DNA of 10,768 nt from Chloroflexia bacterium. Its GTDB lineage: Bacteria > Chloroflexota > Chloroflexia > Thermomicrobiales > JALYUS01. The notes under the pieces were generated by a model. It worked only from the letters and a program-made list of their open reading frames with translations, had not been told where the DNA came from and ran no database searches. The stretch covers positions 1 to 10,768 of the forward strand of contig JAICIL010000145.1 in the NCBI GenBank assembly GCA_025924435.1, given 5' to 3'. The position numbers were made by a program, and so were the translations under genes. Below are positions 1 through 7,367 of this stretch, one piece after another (position 1 is the first letter of the stretch; the number at the start of each line of letters is the position of its first letter).

Positions 1-1002
1 CCCCTTGCGCTGATCGGCGGCATCGGCTTCGCGAGTGGGTCGTATCCGTGGGATCTCGGCGGGGCCGCGTACGGCTCCTATACGCTCGCCTGGCTCAATC
101 CGGCGGACACCATCCTCGCCCTCAGCCAAGCCTACCCGCTGCTCCCGCCCGACCAGCAGGCGGGCCTTCGCACCTACCTGCGCGCGGAACTCGACGCATA
201 CCCGATTGATGCCTTCCAAATCAGCGGGGCGTATACACCGGCCAAACCGTCCGAGGGGTCGCCCTACTATCGCGGGGTGCGCCGCGAGCGGTTCCCGCTG
301 CCCCCGGACCTGACCTATAATCTCTGGCCCCCGCTCCGCCCCCCCGTTGATAATCTCTACGCGCTCTGGGCATACGCCAACGCGACGGATGATTGGGGGT
401 ACATCGAGGGGCGATGGCCGACGACCGCCGCCCTGTTCTCCGCGTTCGCGGCGCGCGGTGTGCCCGACACCTACGGGCAGATCGGCGGCGTGATCGGGTT
501 CGCGCGCATCGCGCGACATCTCGGCCACGAACCCGAAGCGCAGGCCGCCGCCGATCTCGCGGCGCGCGGTCTCCGGTCCGGCGCCGATTTCGCCGCCTTC
601 GTCGCGACGGCCGAGAGCCGCCGCGGCAATTCGCACGCCGTCTCCTATCCCGTCTTTTCCTACCTCACGCCGGAAGTTGGCGCGTACCTGCGCGATCACA
701 GCCGCGATGCGGTCGCCGCGTACGTGGCCGAGGCGACCGCGACGGAGAATATGCCGACGTGGTATCTCGCCTGGGGCGAGCAGACGATGGGCGGCGAGAA
801 TGCCTTCCTCTCGCCGGATGTCGCGTGGCAAATCTTCCTCGCGAAAGCGTATGTGCTGCGCGATACGGAGCAGGATTTGCGCCGGTATCTGGATCAGCCG
901 TGGTCCATCGGCGATCCCTACTTTATCGAGAAACTCGTGGCGACGATGGGAGCGGGGCGAGAGATCATCTCCGCGCTGCCATCGGGCACCGCGCACCGAT
1001 AG
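1..1002 (+). CDS. Unrecognised helical protein, C-terminal part (5' end outside window)
   Basis: The frame is open from the first base of the window and ends at a TAG at 1000-1002, leaving 333 residues of a protein whose start lies upstream. I do not recognise a named family. Aromatic-rich helical segments repeat at intervals, for example LYALWAYANATDDW (about fragment residues 119-132), IGFARIARHLG, and DVAWQIFLAKAYVL near the end. This spacing, with Trp, Tyr and Asp near the loops, is reminiscent of alpha/alpha-toroid (six-hairpin) proteins such as some glycoside hydrolases, lyases and epimerases. That is a structural impression, not a family match, and I cannot assign catalytic residues. 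No membrane helix is visible in this part; a signal peptide or anchor could lie in the missing N-terminus. The neighbouring polysaccharide genes make a role in glycan processing plausible. Codon use looks like the rest of the window. Confidence 0.8.
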   Translation, partial: PLALIGGIGFASGSYPWDLGGAAYGSYTLAWLNPADTILALSQAYPLLPPDQQAGLRTYLRAELDAYPIDAFQISGAYTPAKPSEGSPYYRGVRRERFPLPPDLTYNLWPPLRPPVDNLYALWAYANATDDWGYIEGRWPTTAALFSAFAARGVPDTYGQIGGVIGFARIARHLGHEPEAQAAADLAARGLRSGADFAAFVATAESRRGNSHAVSYPVFSYLTPEVGAYLRDHSRDAVAAYVAEATATENMPTWYLAWGEQTMGGENAFLSPDVAWQIFLAKAYVLRDTEQDLRRYLDQPWSIGDPYFIEKLVATMGAGREIISALPSGTAHR

Positions 1003-1137
1003 CATCGCACCAATCACGCGGGGCGTGACCGCGTCCAGGCTGACCACTTTCGCAGGTGGAGGCTCGACGCCTGTCACCGCCCTGTCAGGTCCATCGCATA
1101 CGCTGGATGCACAAGCGGCAATGGGGGATCATCCTGT

Positions 1138-1156
1138 TGCGGAGCGCCGTTCCGCA
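1138..1156 (+). other. Small hairpin in the spacer before the GT2 gene
   Basis: Within the 189-base spacer 1003-1191, the arms TGCGGAGC and GTTCCGCA pair over 8 positions with one G-U pair and a 3-base loop. No T-run follows, so it is not a standard intrinsic terminator. It could terminate the upstream gene weakly, act as an attenuator, or be chance in GC-rich DNA. The same spacer holds a short direct repeat, CCTGTCA, twice around 1070-1087. I see no convincing -35/-10 pair. Confidence 0.25.
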
Positions 1157-1191
1157 GTCGCCCATCGTGTCGGTATCGGGAGCACTGAGAC

Positions 1192-2091
1192 ATGGTACGG
1201 GTCGTCACGATTGTCCTCAATTGGAACCGTTGCGCGGACACCCTCGCCTGCCTCGCATCCGTGCGCGCGATGACCCACCCGACCGAGATCGTCGTCGTTG
1301 ATAACGGCTCGACCGATGCATCCGTCGCCGCCATCCGCGCGGCGTACCCCGATGTGGCGATCCTTGAGACGGGGGCGAATCTGGGATATGCCGCAGGGAA
1401 TAATGTCGGATTCGATGCCGTCCGCCGACAAACGGAGAGCGATGCGGTCCTTCTGCTCAATAACGACACGATCGCCGCGCCGGAAATGCTGGCGCATCTC
1501 GTCGCGGAGTACGAGGCGACGGGCGGCAAGGCCGTGATCGGCCCCGAAGTGCGCTACGCCGACGAACCACGGATCATCTGGTGCGTCGGCGGAACGATTG
1601 ACTGGCGGCGCGGGTACACGACGAATATCGGCATCGGCACGGAGGCGCGCGCGCCCGCGCCGCCGACGGACGTCCCCTTCGTCGTCGGCTGCGCGATGCT
1701 GATCCCCGTCGCGGCGCTCCGCCGCATCGGGGGCTTCGACCCGCGCTATTTCATGTACTGGGAAGAAGTGGACTGGTGCGTGCGCGCCCGGAAGGCCGGA
1801 TACCGCGCGCGCGTCGCCCCGGAAGCGGTGCTCTACCACAAGGTTTCGCGGGGCGATGAGCGGCCCAGCCCGCGCGTCCTGTACTACCTGACGCGCAACC
1901 GCCTCCTGCTCCTGCGCACGCATCTCCCGTGGTATCGCCAACCGCTCGCCCTCTCCTGGACGCTCTGGGGATTGATGCGGACAGGGCTTGACCTGCTTCG
2001 GCGGCGCGATTGGCGGCGCGAGCGGGCGCTTCTGCGCGGCATCCTGGACGCGGCGCTGGGCAAGACGGGCATCAGCCGGGTTGCGTGGTGA
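1192..2091 (+). CDS. Family 2 glycosyltransferase (rhamnosyltransferase-like, COG1216 type)
   Basis: A 299-residue GT-A-fold glycosyltransferase that would transfer a sugar from a nucleotide-sugar donor to a lipid-linked glycan at the cytoplasmic face of the membrane. The opening strand VVTIVLNWN is followed by VVDNGSTD (residues 35-42), which binds the nucleotide. NNDT at 90-93 occupies the metal-binding DxD position. GCAMLIP (167-172) and FDPRYFMYWEEVDW (182-195) form the acceptor-side region; Glu191, Glu192 and Asp194 include the likely catalytic base. This set is typical of WbbL/RfbF-like rhamnosyltransferases, although the donor cannot be read from sequence. The ATG at 1192 has a GGGAG at 1178-1182, nine bases upstream, and starts directly before the first conserved strand. 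Length is normal. The stop lies seven bases before the next gene, so the two are probably co-translated. Confidence 0.93.
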   Translation: MVRVVTIVLNWNRCADTLACLASVRAMTHPTEIVVVDNGSTDASVAAIRAAYPDVAILETGANLGYAAGNNVGFDAVRRQTESDAVLLLNNDTIAAPEMLAHLVAEYEATGGKAVIGPEVRYADEPRIIWCVGGTIDWRRGYTTNIGIGTEARAPAPPTDVPFVVGCAMLIPVAALRRIGGFDPRYFMYWEEVDWCVRARKAGYRARVAPEAVLYHKVSRGDERPSPRVLYYLTRNRLLLLRTHLPWYRQPLALSWTLWGLMRTGLDLLRRRDWRRERALLRGILDAALGKTGISRVAW

Positions 2092-2098
2092 ATCGCCG

Positions 2099-3508
2099 AT
2101 GCAGATAACCTTTGTCTCTTTTTGGCATCCCTACCCCGCCGACAATGGCGCGAAAATGCGCGCCTTGGCGATCATCCGCGCACTGGCGCGCGAGCATCGC
2201 GTTGACCTCGTCGTGCTCGGCGCGGAACGGGCGGCGGACAATCAGGAGCCACTCCGCCAACTCTGCCGTTCCATCACAACGATCCCCGCCCCGGTGTTTT
2301 CACCGCATGGCGGGGCCGGTTGGCGAGATCTTTTCCGCGCCACACCCCGCTCATTCCTTGCCACCTACAACCCCGCAGTGACGGCGCTGCTCGAACGCCG
2401 GATCGCCGCGCGCGAATGCGACGCCGTGATCTGCGGCGAACTGGCGGCATACTACGGCCTGAAGGTGGCCCGCTCGGTGGCGGTCGTCGTTGATGAACTC
2501 GACCCGTCGCGGTACGGAGACGCGGTCCGGGATGCTCCCGGCATGCGGAGCCGCCTGCGCGCGGCGCTGACGGCCCGGAAATATCGCGGGTTCGTGCGGA
2601 CGCTCGACGCCGATTGCGCGGGCTTCTTCGTCGCCTCCGAGCGAGAAGCGACCCTGCTTCGTGCGATCACCGCGCACGCCGGGCGGGTTGCCGTCGTCCC
2701 CAATGGCGTAACCCTGGGGGAACCGCCGGAGGTGCCGGCGCGCGACGCGCATCGCCTCGTCTATAGCGGGTCGCCGACCTACGCGCCGAACCGCGACGCC
2801 GTCGCCTACTTCGCGGCGCATATCCTGCCGCGTATCCGCGCGCGCATCCCCGATGCCCGGCTCGCCGTCACGGGGAAAACGGAGGGAGTCCCGCTCGATG
2901 GCCTCGCCACGACGCCGGGGATCGCCTTCACCGGCTGGTTGCCGGACATTCGCGCGTATGTCGCGGCGAGCCGCGTCTGCGTCGTGCCGCTCCGTCAGGG
3001 CGGCGGCACCCGGCTGAAGATTCTGGAAGCGATGGCGCTCGGAACGCCGGTCGTCGCCACAACCAAAGGCGCGGAGGGGCTCGATCTCGCGCATGGGGAA
3101 GATCTCCTGATCGCGGACGACCCCGAAGCCTTTGCGGACGCGACGGTGCGCCTCCTCACCGAGGATGCGTTGCACGCCCGCGTCGCCGCCCGCGCGCGCG
3201 CAACCGTTGCCGCCCGGTACGATTGGGAAGCGATCGGCATAGAGATGCGGGCCGCACTGATGCGACTCGTCGGCGTCCGGACGGCGCGCGCCGCCACTCA
3301 CGCAGACGAAACGGTCATGAAGTCAGCTCAAGAGGAAGGATATGCGTGTGTCAGCCCGTGCGATGTTTCGTTGCCTGCGGCAACGAATGCCCTTGACGTT
3401 CCTCGTGGCCCTTCTTCTCCTGATCGGGAGCCTGCGGGGCGTCGCCACGACCGAGGCCGCGAGCGCGTTTGCCGATCCGGCGTTCCAGGCCCAGTGGCAG
3501 ACGGGTGA
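2099..3508 (+). CDS. Family 4 glycosyltransferase (PEP-CTERM/EpsH sugar-transferase-like) with odd C-terminal tail
   Basis: A 469-residue GT-B-fold glycosyltransferase. The N-terminal domain begins MQITFVSFWHPYPADNGAKMR, with the Pro-rich and Asn-Gly loop seen in many GT4 enzymes. The hinge carries VVPNGV (199-204). The donor-binding domain holds FTGWLPDIRAYVAASRV and then GGGTRLKILEAMALGTPVVA (301-320), with Glu310 at the conserved nucleotide-sugar contact. This block resembles sugar transferases of exosortase/PEP-CTERM polysaccharide loci. The ATG at 2099 was chosen because the fold starts there and it sits seven bases after the GT2 stop; the GGTGA overlapping that stop is a weak ribosome site, so translational coupling is likely. 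The expected enzyme ends near residue 400. The remaining ~65 residues are rich in Arg, Pro and Gly, and the last 167 bases overlap the next gene in another frame. The tail is either a frameshift product or a recent extension. Confidence 0.88.
   Translation: MQITFVSFWHPYPADNGAKMRALAIIRALAREHRVDLVVLGAERAADNQEPLRQLCRSITTIPAPVFSPHGGAGWRDLFRATPRSFLATYNPAVTALLERRIAARECDAVICGELAAYYGLKVARSVAVVVDELDPSRYGDAVRDAPGMRSRLRAALTARKYRGFVRTLDADCAGFFVASEREATLLRAITAHAGRVAVVPNGVTLGEPPEVPARDAHRLVYSGSPTYAPNRDAVAYFAAHILPRIRARIPDARLAVTGKTEGVPLDGLATTPGIAFTGWLPDIRAYVAASRVCVVPLRQGGGTRLKILEAMALGTPVVATTKGAEGLDLAHGEDLLIADDPEAFADATVRLLTEDALHARVAARARATVAARYDWEAIGIEMRAALMRLVGVRTARAATHADETVMKSAQEEGYACVSPCDVSLPAATNALDVPRGPSSPDREPAGRRHDRGRERVCRSGVPGPVADG
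3331..3340 (+). promoter_or_regulatory. Ribosome binding site fixing the start of the secreted protein
   Basis: AGAGGAAGGA lies directly before the ATG at 3342, with the GAGG core six bases from the start codon. This is a strong Shine-Dalgarno match. It supports starting the secreted protein at 3342 rather than at the internal ATG at 3387, which has no comparable site. It lies inside the reading frame of the upstream glycosyltransferase, so ribosomes finishing that gene at 3508 would pass over this start. Confidence 0.7.
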
Positions 3509-4568
3509 GGCGACCACGCCGAACTTCTGGGGGCCTCTCGAAACGGCCCAGGCCGGGCAACGGGAGTTCTACGCCGATGCCCCCGGCAAGCAGCGCCTCG
3601 TGCAATACTTCGACAAGGGGCGGATGGAACTGACGGACCCCGCGAGCGGCACGGTCACGAACGGCCTGCTGGCGACCGAACTGATTACCGGCAATCTCCA
3701 GGTCGGCGACAGCACTTTCGAGGCTCACGAAGCGCCCGCCATCCCGATCGCGGGCGACGCCGACAATCCCGGCCCCACGTATCGCGCGCTCCATACCACG
3801 GCAGCGGCGCTCCTCACCGCCGCCCCGAATGCGGTCGGGGCGAGTGTGACGGCGTGGGTGTCGGCGAGTGGCGATCTTTCGTCCGGTGATGCGCTCTCCG
3901 GGGCGGCGATGACCGCGTATGATGCGGCCACGCGGCACAACGTCGCCGCCCCGTTCGCCGCCTACCGGGAGAAAGTCGGCCTGCCGACCATCGGGTATGC
4001 GAAGAGCGAGCCGTTCGGGGCAACGGTAAAACTCGCGGGCGCGCAACGGGACGTCGTTATTCAGGCGTTCGAGCGACGGATATTGACGTATACCCCGACC
4101 AATGCCGATCCCTTCAAAGTGGAAATGGGCAATATCGGGCGGCACTATTACCAGTGGCGAACCACACTCGGCGCGGCGGCTGCGGGAGCGCCACCCGTTG
4201 CATCATCATCGCCCGTAGCGGCGACGACCATCGCACCACCGGCGACCGGTTCCGGGCCGCTGACCGTCGCGTTCAGCCATGTCACCTCGCCCGTACTCGG
4301 CGGGAACGCGGTGGCGATCACCGTACAGACGATACCGGGGGCGGCGTGTTCCGGCACGATCACCGGCTCGTTCAAGCCGAACATCTCCCGCGAGATCAAT
4401 CTGGAGAGCAAGACTGTCGGGAGCGGGGGAAGCGTCACATGGTCCGCAGTCGTCTCGCTGGACGCGAACGCTGGCACGTGGCCGGTTGGTGTGACGTGTG
4501 CATCGAAGGGACAGAGCGTGTCGGCGTCGTCGAGTGTCACGGTGCAGCCCGACGTGGTACCGGGTTGA
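3342..4568 (+). CDS. Secreted two-domain protein: Chloroflexota-type surface domain plus Ig-like domain
   Basis: A 408-residue exported protein of unknown function. Residues 1-15 are basic, 17-33 form a hydrophobic core (LTFLVALLLLIGS), and an Ala-Ser-Ala site at 40-42 suits signal peptidase I. The first mature domain (about 43-275) contains VQYFDKGRMEL (87-97), VTNGLLATEL (105-114), QAFERRILTYTP (241-252) and VEMGNIGRHYYQW (260-272). I recall this pattern from Chloroflexota exported proteins, where the function is not established. A linker rich in Ala, Pro, Ser and Thr (278-306) leads to a beta-rich domain (307-402) resembling a bacterial Ig-like fold, with Cys336 and Cys386 well placed for a disulfide. 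No C-terminal anchor or sorting signal is visible, so it may be released or bound non-covalently. It is last in the + strand group, which suggests a surface or polymer-associated role; this is inference. Confidence 0.85.
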   Translation: MRVSARAMFRCLRQRMPLTFLVALLLLIGSLRGVATTEAASAFADPAFQAQWQTGEATTPNFWGPLETAQAGQREFYADAPGKQRLVQYFDKGRMELTDPASGTVTNGLLATELITGNLQVGDSTFEAHEAPAIPIAGDADNPGPTYRALHTTAAALLTAAPNAVGASVTAWVSASGDLSSGDALSGAAMTAYDAATRHNVAAPFAAYREKVGLPTIGYAKSEPFGATVKLAGAQRDVVIQAFERRILTYTPTNADPFKVEMGNIGRHYYQWRTTLGAAAAGAPPVASSSPVAATTIAPPATGSGPLTVAFSHVTSPVLGGNAVAITVQTIPGAACSGTITGSFKPNISREINLESKTVGSGGSVTWSAVVSLDANAGTWPVGVTCASKGQSVSASSSVTVQPDVVPG

Positions 4569-4571
4569 GCA

Positions 4572-4588
4572 CGATGCATGGGGCATCG
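4572..4588. terminator. Perfect 6-bp hairpin just after the secreted-protein stop
   Basis: CGATGC and GCATCG pair perfectly around a five-base loop, three bases after the TGA at 4566-4568. No T-run follows, so intrinsic termination would be weak at best. The position, directly after a stop and between convergent genes, is the main reason to record it. Confidence 0.3.
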
Positions 4589-4609
4589 CCATCACGCGGC
4601 GTGCGGGTT

Positions 4610-4630
4610 CGATGAGCGAGCCGCTCATCG
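4610..4630. terminator. Perfect 9-bp hairpin between convergent gene groups, candidate bidirectional terminator
   Basis: CGATGAGCG at 4610-4618 and CGCTCATCG at 4622-4630 pair perfectly over nine bases around a three-base loop. It sits in the 142-base spacer 4569-4710 between two gene groups that read towards each other, the usual place for a shared terminator. There is no T-tract on either strand, so it may only pause polymerase, assist Rho, or block 3' exonuclease. The rest of the spacer shows nothing I can name. Confidence 0.4.
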
Positions 4631-4710
4631 CGGCCGGTAGTATGCCTGGCGCGCGAACTCAATCCTTCCCGTGGATAGCGGCGTGACACACATTCGGTAA
4701 CCGCCATGCA

Positions 4711-6099
4711 TTACACGCGAGACCCAGATGCGGTTGATACGGCGCTCGCGCCTTGCGGTATCGCCGCCCCCGTCAGTCGCTGATAGAGCGAGCAAAGCTC
4801 GCTCGCGTCGTCAGAGACCGTGCGGGGAGGTTGGATGCCCGCGCGGAGACGAGCCAGGAGGCTGGGATCGTCCATGATGCGCCGAAGGCACTGCGCGAGG
4901 CTCGTCGCATCGTCCGGGGCAAAGAGGAGGCCGTCGGCGCCATCGCGCACCACTTCCGCCATCCCCCCGATGTTGGCGGTGATGATGGGCGTTTCCATTG
5001 CCCGTGCCTCGGCGATGACGAACGGGGCATTCTCGTACCAGCGCGAGGGGACGACGACGACATCGAGATTGCGCAACACGTCCGCGCGCTCGCCGCGCGC
5101 GAACGGACCGGCGAAACTGATGCGCGGATCGCCGTCGCCCAGCCTGCTCAGTTCGGCCGTGTAGGCGGGGTTCCGCAGATGGTTGCCGTGGATCGTGAGG
5201 GTGGCCTCCGGCGCGTCGAGTTGGTGGAAGGCGCGGACGAGCAGATCAACCCCCTTCAGCGGCTCGATCTGGCCGAGGTAGCCGACGCGAAGCCCCGACG
5301 CCGGCCGCTTCTGCTTGTCGGCGGGGAGCCAGCCGTAGTCGAGGCCATACGGCGAGACGGCGATCCGCTCGGGCGGGTAGCCGTTGCGCACGAACATCTC
5401 GCGCAGGAAGGCGGTCGGCGCCAAAATCGCGTCCGCCCGCAGGAGCGCGGCCCGCACCGTCTCCTGCCGCCGCGCGACATCGCCCAGGACGCCGCGCACC
5501 CCCCGCTGCCGAGTCAACACGGGCTTGGTGCTCATCCAGGTCAGCCCCGTACGCACGACGGGTTCGGGCAATACCGCACGCGGGATCGTGTAGACCTTCG
5601 CGTCGTGCGCGAGGCAGCGGAGGCAGCCCCACGGATTCTCCGGGCCGCCGCAGCGCGTGCCGTCCCCCTTAAGGAGCGTATGCCGCATGCAGAGGAACCA
5701 GAAATCCGTCAACGTGACGACGACGGGAATGCCCATCTCCCTGGCGACGGTGATCACGCGGGGCGAGAGGGTGTCGCAGGACGTGACATGCACAATGTCC
5801 GGTCGCGCGGTGCGCAGATGCGCGGCGAACCACCGCCCGACATCGTCGTTCTCCGCGAGCGTCATGAAAATGTCGCCCGCCCGCTGCCAGTTGAAGTGCA
5901 GGCGGGTGACGGGTATCCCGTCAACGTCGTCGGTCGTCGCTTCGGGGATCGGTGAATCCCCGGCGTCGAATGTGCCCGCGCACACGACCTCGACCGTGTG
6001 CCCCCCGTCCTGAAAGGCGCGCGCGAGACCGTAGGTGTACGTTTCCGTACCGGCCGTATGGGTCGGCGGAAAGAAATTGGTCGCGAAGAGTATGCGCAC
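4711..6099 (-). CDS. Family 4 glycosyltransferase with a four-cysteine insertion
   Basis: A 462-residue GT-B-fold glycosyltransferase, last gene of the - strand group. The N-terminal domain has FFPPTHTAGTETYTYGLA (9-26), the usual acceptor-side glycine loop. The C-terminal donor domain has VGYLGQIEPLKGVDLLVRAF (272-291) and the retaining-enzyme EX7E motif, Glu356 to Glu364, in YENAPFVIAEARAMETPII. Between the two, residues 131-162 carry TDFWFLC and then Cys150, Cys159 and Cys162 in a Gly/Pro-rich loop, a pattern I recall from some GT4 enzymes that could bind metal. The start is a GTG at 6099, six bases after GGGAGGGG (6106-6113 on the complement), and gives MRILFATNFFPP, the expected opening. 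The gap to the upstream gene is 24 bases. Donor and acceptor are unknown. The last ~15 residues (Ala/Ser-rich) look like an unstructured tail. Confidence 0.92.
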   Translation of the reverse strand: MRILFATNFFPPTHTAGTETYTYGLARAFQDGGHTVEVVCAGTFDAGDSPIPEATTDDVDGIPVTRLHFNWQRAGDIFMTLAENDDVGRWFAAHLRTARPDIVHVTSCDTLSPRVITVAREMGIPVVVTLTDFWFLCMRHTLLKGDGTRCGGPENPWGCLRCLAHDAKVYTIPRAVLPEPVVRTGLTWMSTKPVLTRQRGVRGVLGDVARRQETVRAALLRADAILAPTAFLREMFVRNGYPPERIAVSPYGLDYGWLPADKQKRPASGLRVGYLGQIEPLKGVDLLVRAFHQLDAPEATLTIHGNHLRNPAYTAELSRLGDGDPRISFAGPFARGERADVLRNLDVVVVPSRWYENAPFVIAEARAMETPIITANIGGMAEVVRDGADGLLFAPDDATSLAQCLRRIMDDPSLLARLRAGIQPPRTVSDDASELCSLYQRLTGAAIPQGASAVSTASGSRV

Positions 6100-6105
6100 G
6101 CGTTT

Positions 6106-6113
6106 CCCCTCCC
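6106..6113 (-). promoter_or_regulatory. Ribosome binding site supporting a GTG start
   Basis: On the complement this reads GGGAGGGG, six bases before GTG at 6099-6097. It decides a non-ATG start for the glycosyltransferase at 4711-6099 and lies wholly within the 24-base gap after the preceding gene, so that gene need not be translated for this one to initiate. Confidence 0.65.
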
Positions 6114-6123
6114 GAAGATCGCG

Positions 6124-7314
6124 TCAGTGAGCGACCGGCTCTCGCACGCGATCGCCGCCGACCCCCTGCCCGGCCGATGCGCGCTTGTGCGCGAGCGCCG
6201 CGTGATAGACCGCGAGCGCCATGCTCGCGCTGCGCGGCCAGCTGAACATCGCCGCGCGCTCCCTGCCGGCGCGGCGCAGACGGTTCGCCTCGGCGGGATC
6301 GCCCAGCACGCGCTCCAGATGCGCCGCCAGCATCGCGTCATCTTCCGCATCCATGAGCAATGCCGCCCCCCCCGCCACTTCCGGGATGGCGAAGCGATCC
6401 GATGCGATCACCGGTGTCCCCGACGCCATCGCCTCCAGGACCGGCAGGCCGAATCCTTCGATCCACGACGGGAAGACGAATGCCGCAGCCAGCCGGTGCA
6501 ACGCCGCCAGATCACCCTCCGATGGACGGATCAGCAGCCGCGCGTCGCCGCGCTCCACCGCCTCGGTCACGGCGGGGCGCACGCTCGCGCTGCGGGAGAA
6601 GAAGACGATGCGATACTCGCCACGCAACGCATCCGGCAGCCGCGCCCATGCCCGCACCAGCACCGCCGGGTTCTTGAAGGCATCGGCGAGCACGTAGCGG
6701 CGAGGCAGGTGATGCCGCTCCCGCACGGCCGCGAGATGCACGGCGTCCGGCGCTTCGAGGAAGCGCGGGCCGGGGGCGTGCGGGATCGGGACGATCCGCT
6801 CATCCGGAAATGCGCGGTGGCGCAGGATGTCGCGCTTCGCGTCCTCCGAGACCGTCATCAGCATGGTGGCGTGCCGGAGGGCATACCGGGTGAGCGATTG
6901 CAGATAGCACGTCTTCGCCACGATCTTGGGCCGCGTCAGGTCCCGCCGCGTCGCTTCCCACAATGGGAAAATGTTCAGCGCGTCGTGCAAGGTGATGACG
7001 GTCGCGACCGACGCGGGCGCCACGCCGTAGTTGGCCGGGAAGTGCATCACATCGAGCCGGTCGCGGGCAATCGCCGCCCGAAAGGTGAGGAGATCGTTGC
7101 GGACGCTGTCAATCGGCCTCCGCCACGGCAAGTACCGCACGGTGGCGTTCGGGGGCAAGTCCCTCAACTCGAAGGGCTGCTTGCGGTCCGCGTAGAGGAT
7201 AATCTCGTCCTCGGACGCGAGCGCCAGGAGCGCGGGGACGAGGTTCGTCAGGTAGGTATGGATGCCGTTCATCAGCCCGTGCGAGAGATAGCGCACGTCA
7301 ACCCCGATACGCAT
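6124..7314 (-). CDS. Family 4 glycosyltransferase (mannosyltransferase-like)
   Basis: A 396-residue GT-B-fold glycosyltransferase. It opens MRIGVDVRYLSHGLMNGIHTY, close to the MRIGIDAR...TGIGRY opening of WbaZ/MtfB-like mannosyltransferases. MHFPANYGV (90-98) and HDALNIFP (110-117) follow in the acceptor domain, then TVSEDAKRDI (154-163). The donor domain has FVFPSWIEGFGLPVLEAMAS (279-298), with the EX7E pair Glu286 and Glu294, then GTPVIASDRFAIPEV. The ATG at 7314 has GGAGGT at 7321-7326 six bases away. The frame is open far upstream, and an ATG at 7371 overlaps the flippase stop as ATGA; starting there adds 19 hydrophilic residues without a good ribosome site, so I prefer 7314. The C-terminal ~20 residues (Gly/Arg-rich) look disordered. 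The sugar transferred cannot be read from sequence. Confidence 0.92.
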   Translation of the reverse strand: MRIGVDVRYLSHGLMNGIHTYLTNLVPALLALASEDEIILYADRKQPFELRDLPPNATVRYLPWRRPIDSVRNDLLTFRAAIARDRLDVMHFPANYGVAPASVATVITLHDALNIFPLWEATRRDLTRPKIVAKTCYLQSLTRYALRHATMLMTVSEDAKRDILRHRAFPDERIVPIPHAPGPRFLEAPDAVHLAAVRERHHLPRRYVLADAFKNPAVLVRAWARLPDALRGEYRIVFFSRSASVRPAVTEAVERGDARLLIRPSEGDLAALHRLAAAFVFPSWIEGFGLPVLEAMASGTPVIASDRFAIPEVAGGAALLMDAEDDAMLAAHLERVLGDPAEANRLRRAGRERAAMFSWPRSASMALAVYHAALAHKRASAGQGVGGDRVREPVAH

Positions 7315-7320
7315 ACGGAA

Positions 7321-7326
7321 ACCTCC
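7321..7326 (-). promoter_or_regulatory. Ribosome binding site choosing between two in-frame starts
   Basis: On the complement this reads GGAGGT, six bases before ATG at 7314-7312. It favours the short form of the glycosyltransferase over the ATG at 7371-7369, which overlaps the flippase stop codon as ATGA and would depend on translational coupling. Confidence 0.65.
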
Positions 7327-7367
7327 AACGCGGTTCGATTCCTGCTCGTTCTCCCCCATTGACCGCA

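Noticed and set aside
1070..1087. A short direct repeat, CCTGTCA twice, in the spacer before the GT2 gene
   Set aside because: Two copies of seven bases with a four-base gap are not enough to support an operator or an array; recorded only as part of the spacer.
1129..1941. A 270-codon open frame on the - strand opposite the GT2 gene
   Set aside because: No motif or hydrophobic pattern, and it is fully covered by a well-supported GT2 enzyme on the + strand.
2351..3301. A 316-codon open frame on the - strand opposite the GT4 at 2099-3508
   Set aside because: The composition is typical of an antisense shadow, and the + strand holds a clear GT4 donor domain over the same bases.
4753..5955. A 400-codon open frame on the + strand, opposite the glycosyltransferase at 4711-6099
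   Set aside because: Its product is rich in Arg, Ala, Gly and Asp with no recognisable motif, and the opposite strand encodes a complete GT4 enzyme with all its motifs. Long antisense frames are expected in GC-rich DNA.
5998..7362. A 454-codon open frame on the + strand across the GT4 at 6124-7314
   Set aside because: The translation is Arg/His/Gln-rich without domain motifs or a ribosome site and mirrors the codon pattern of the real gene on the other strand.
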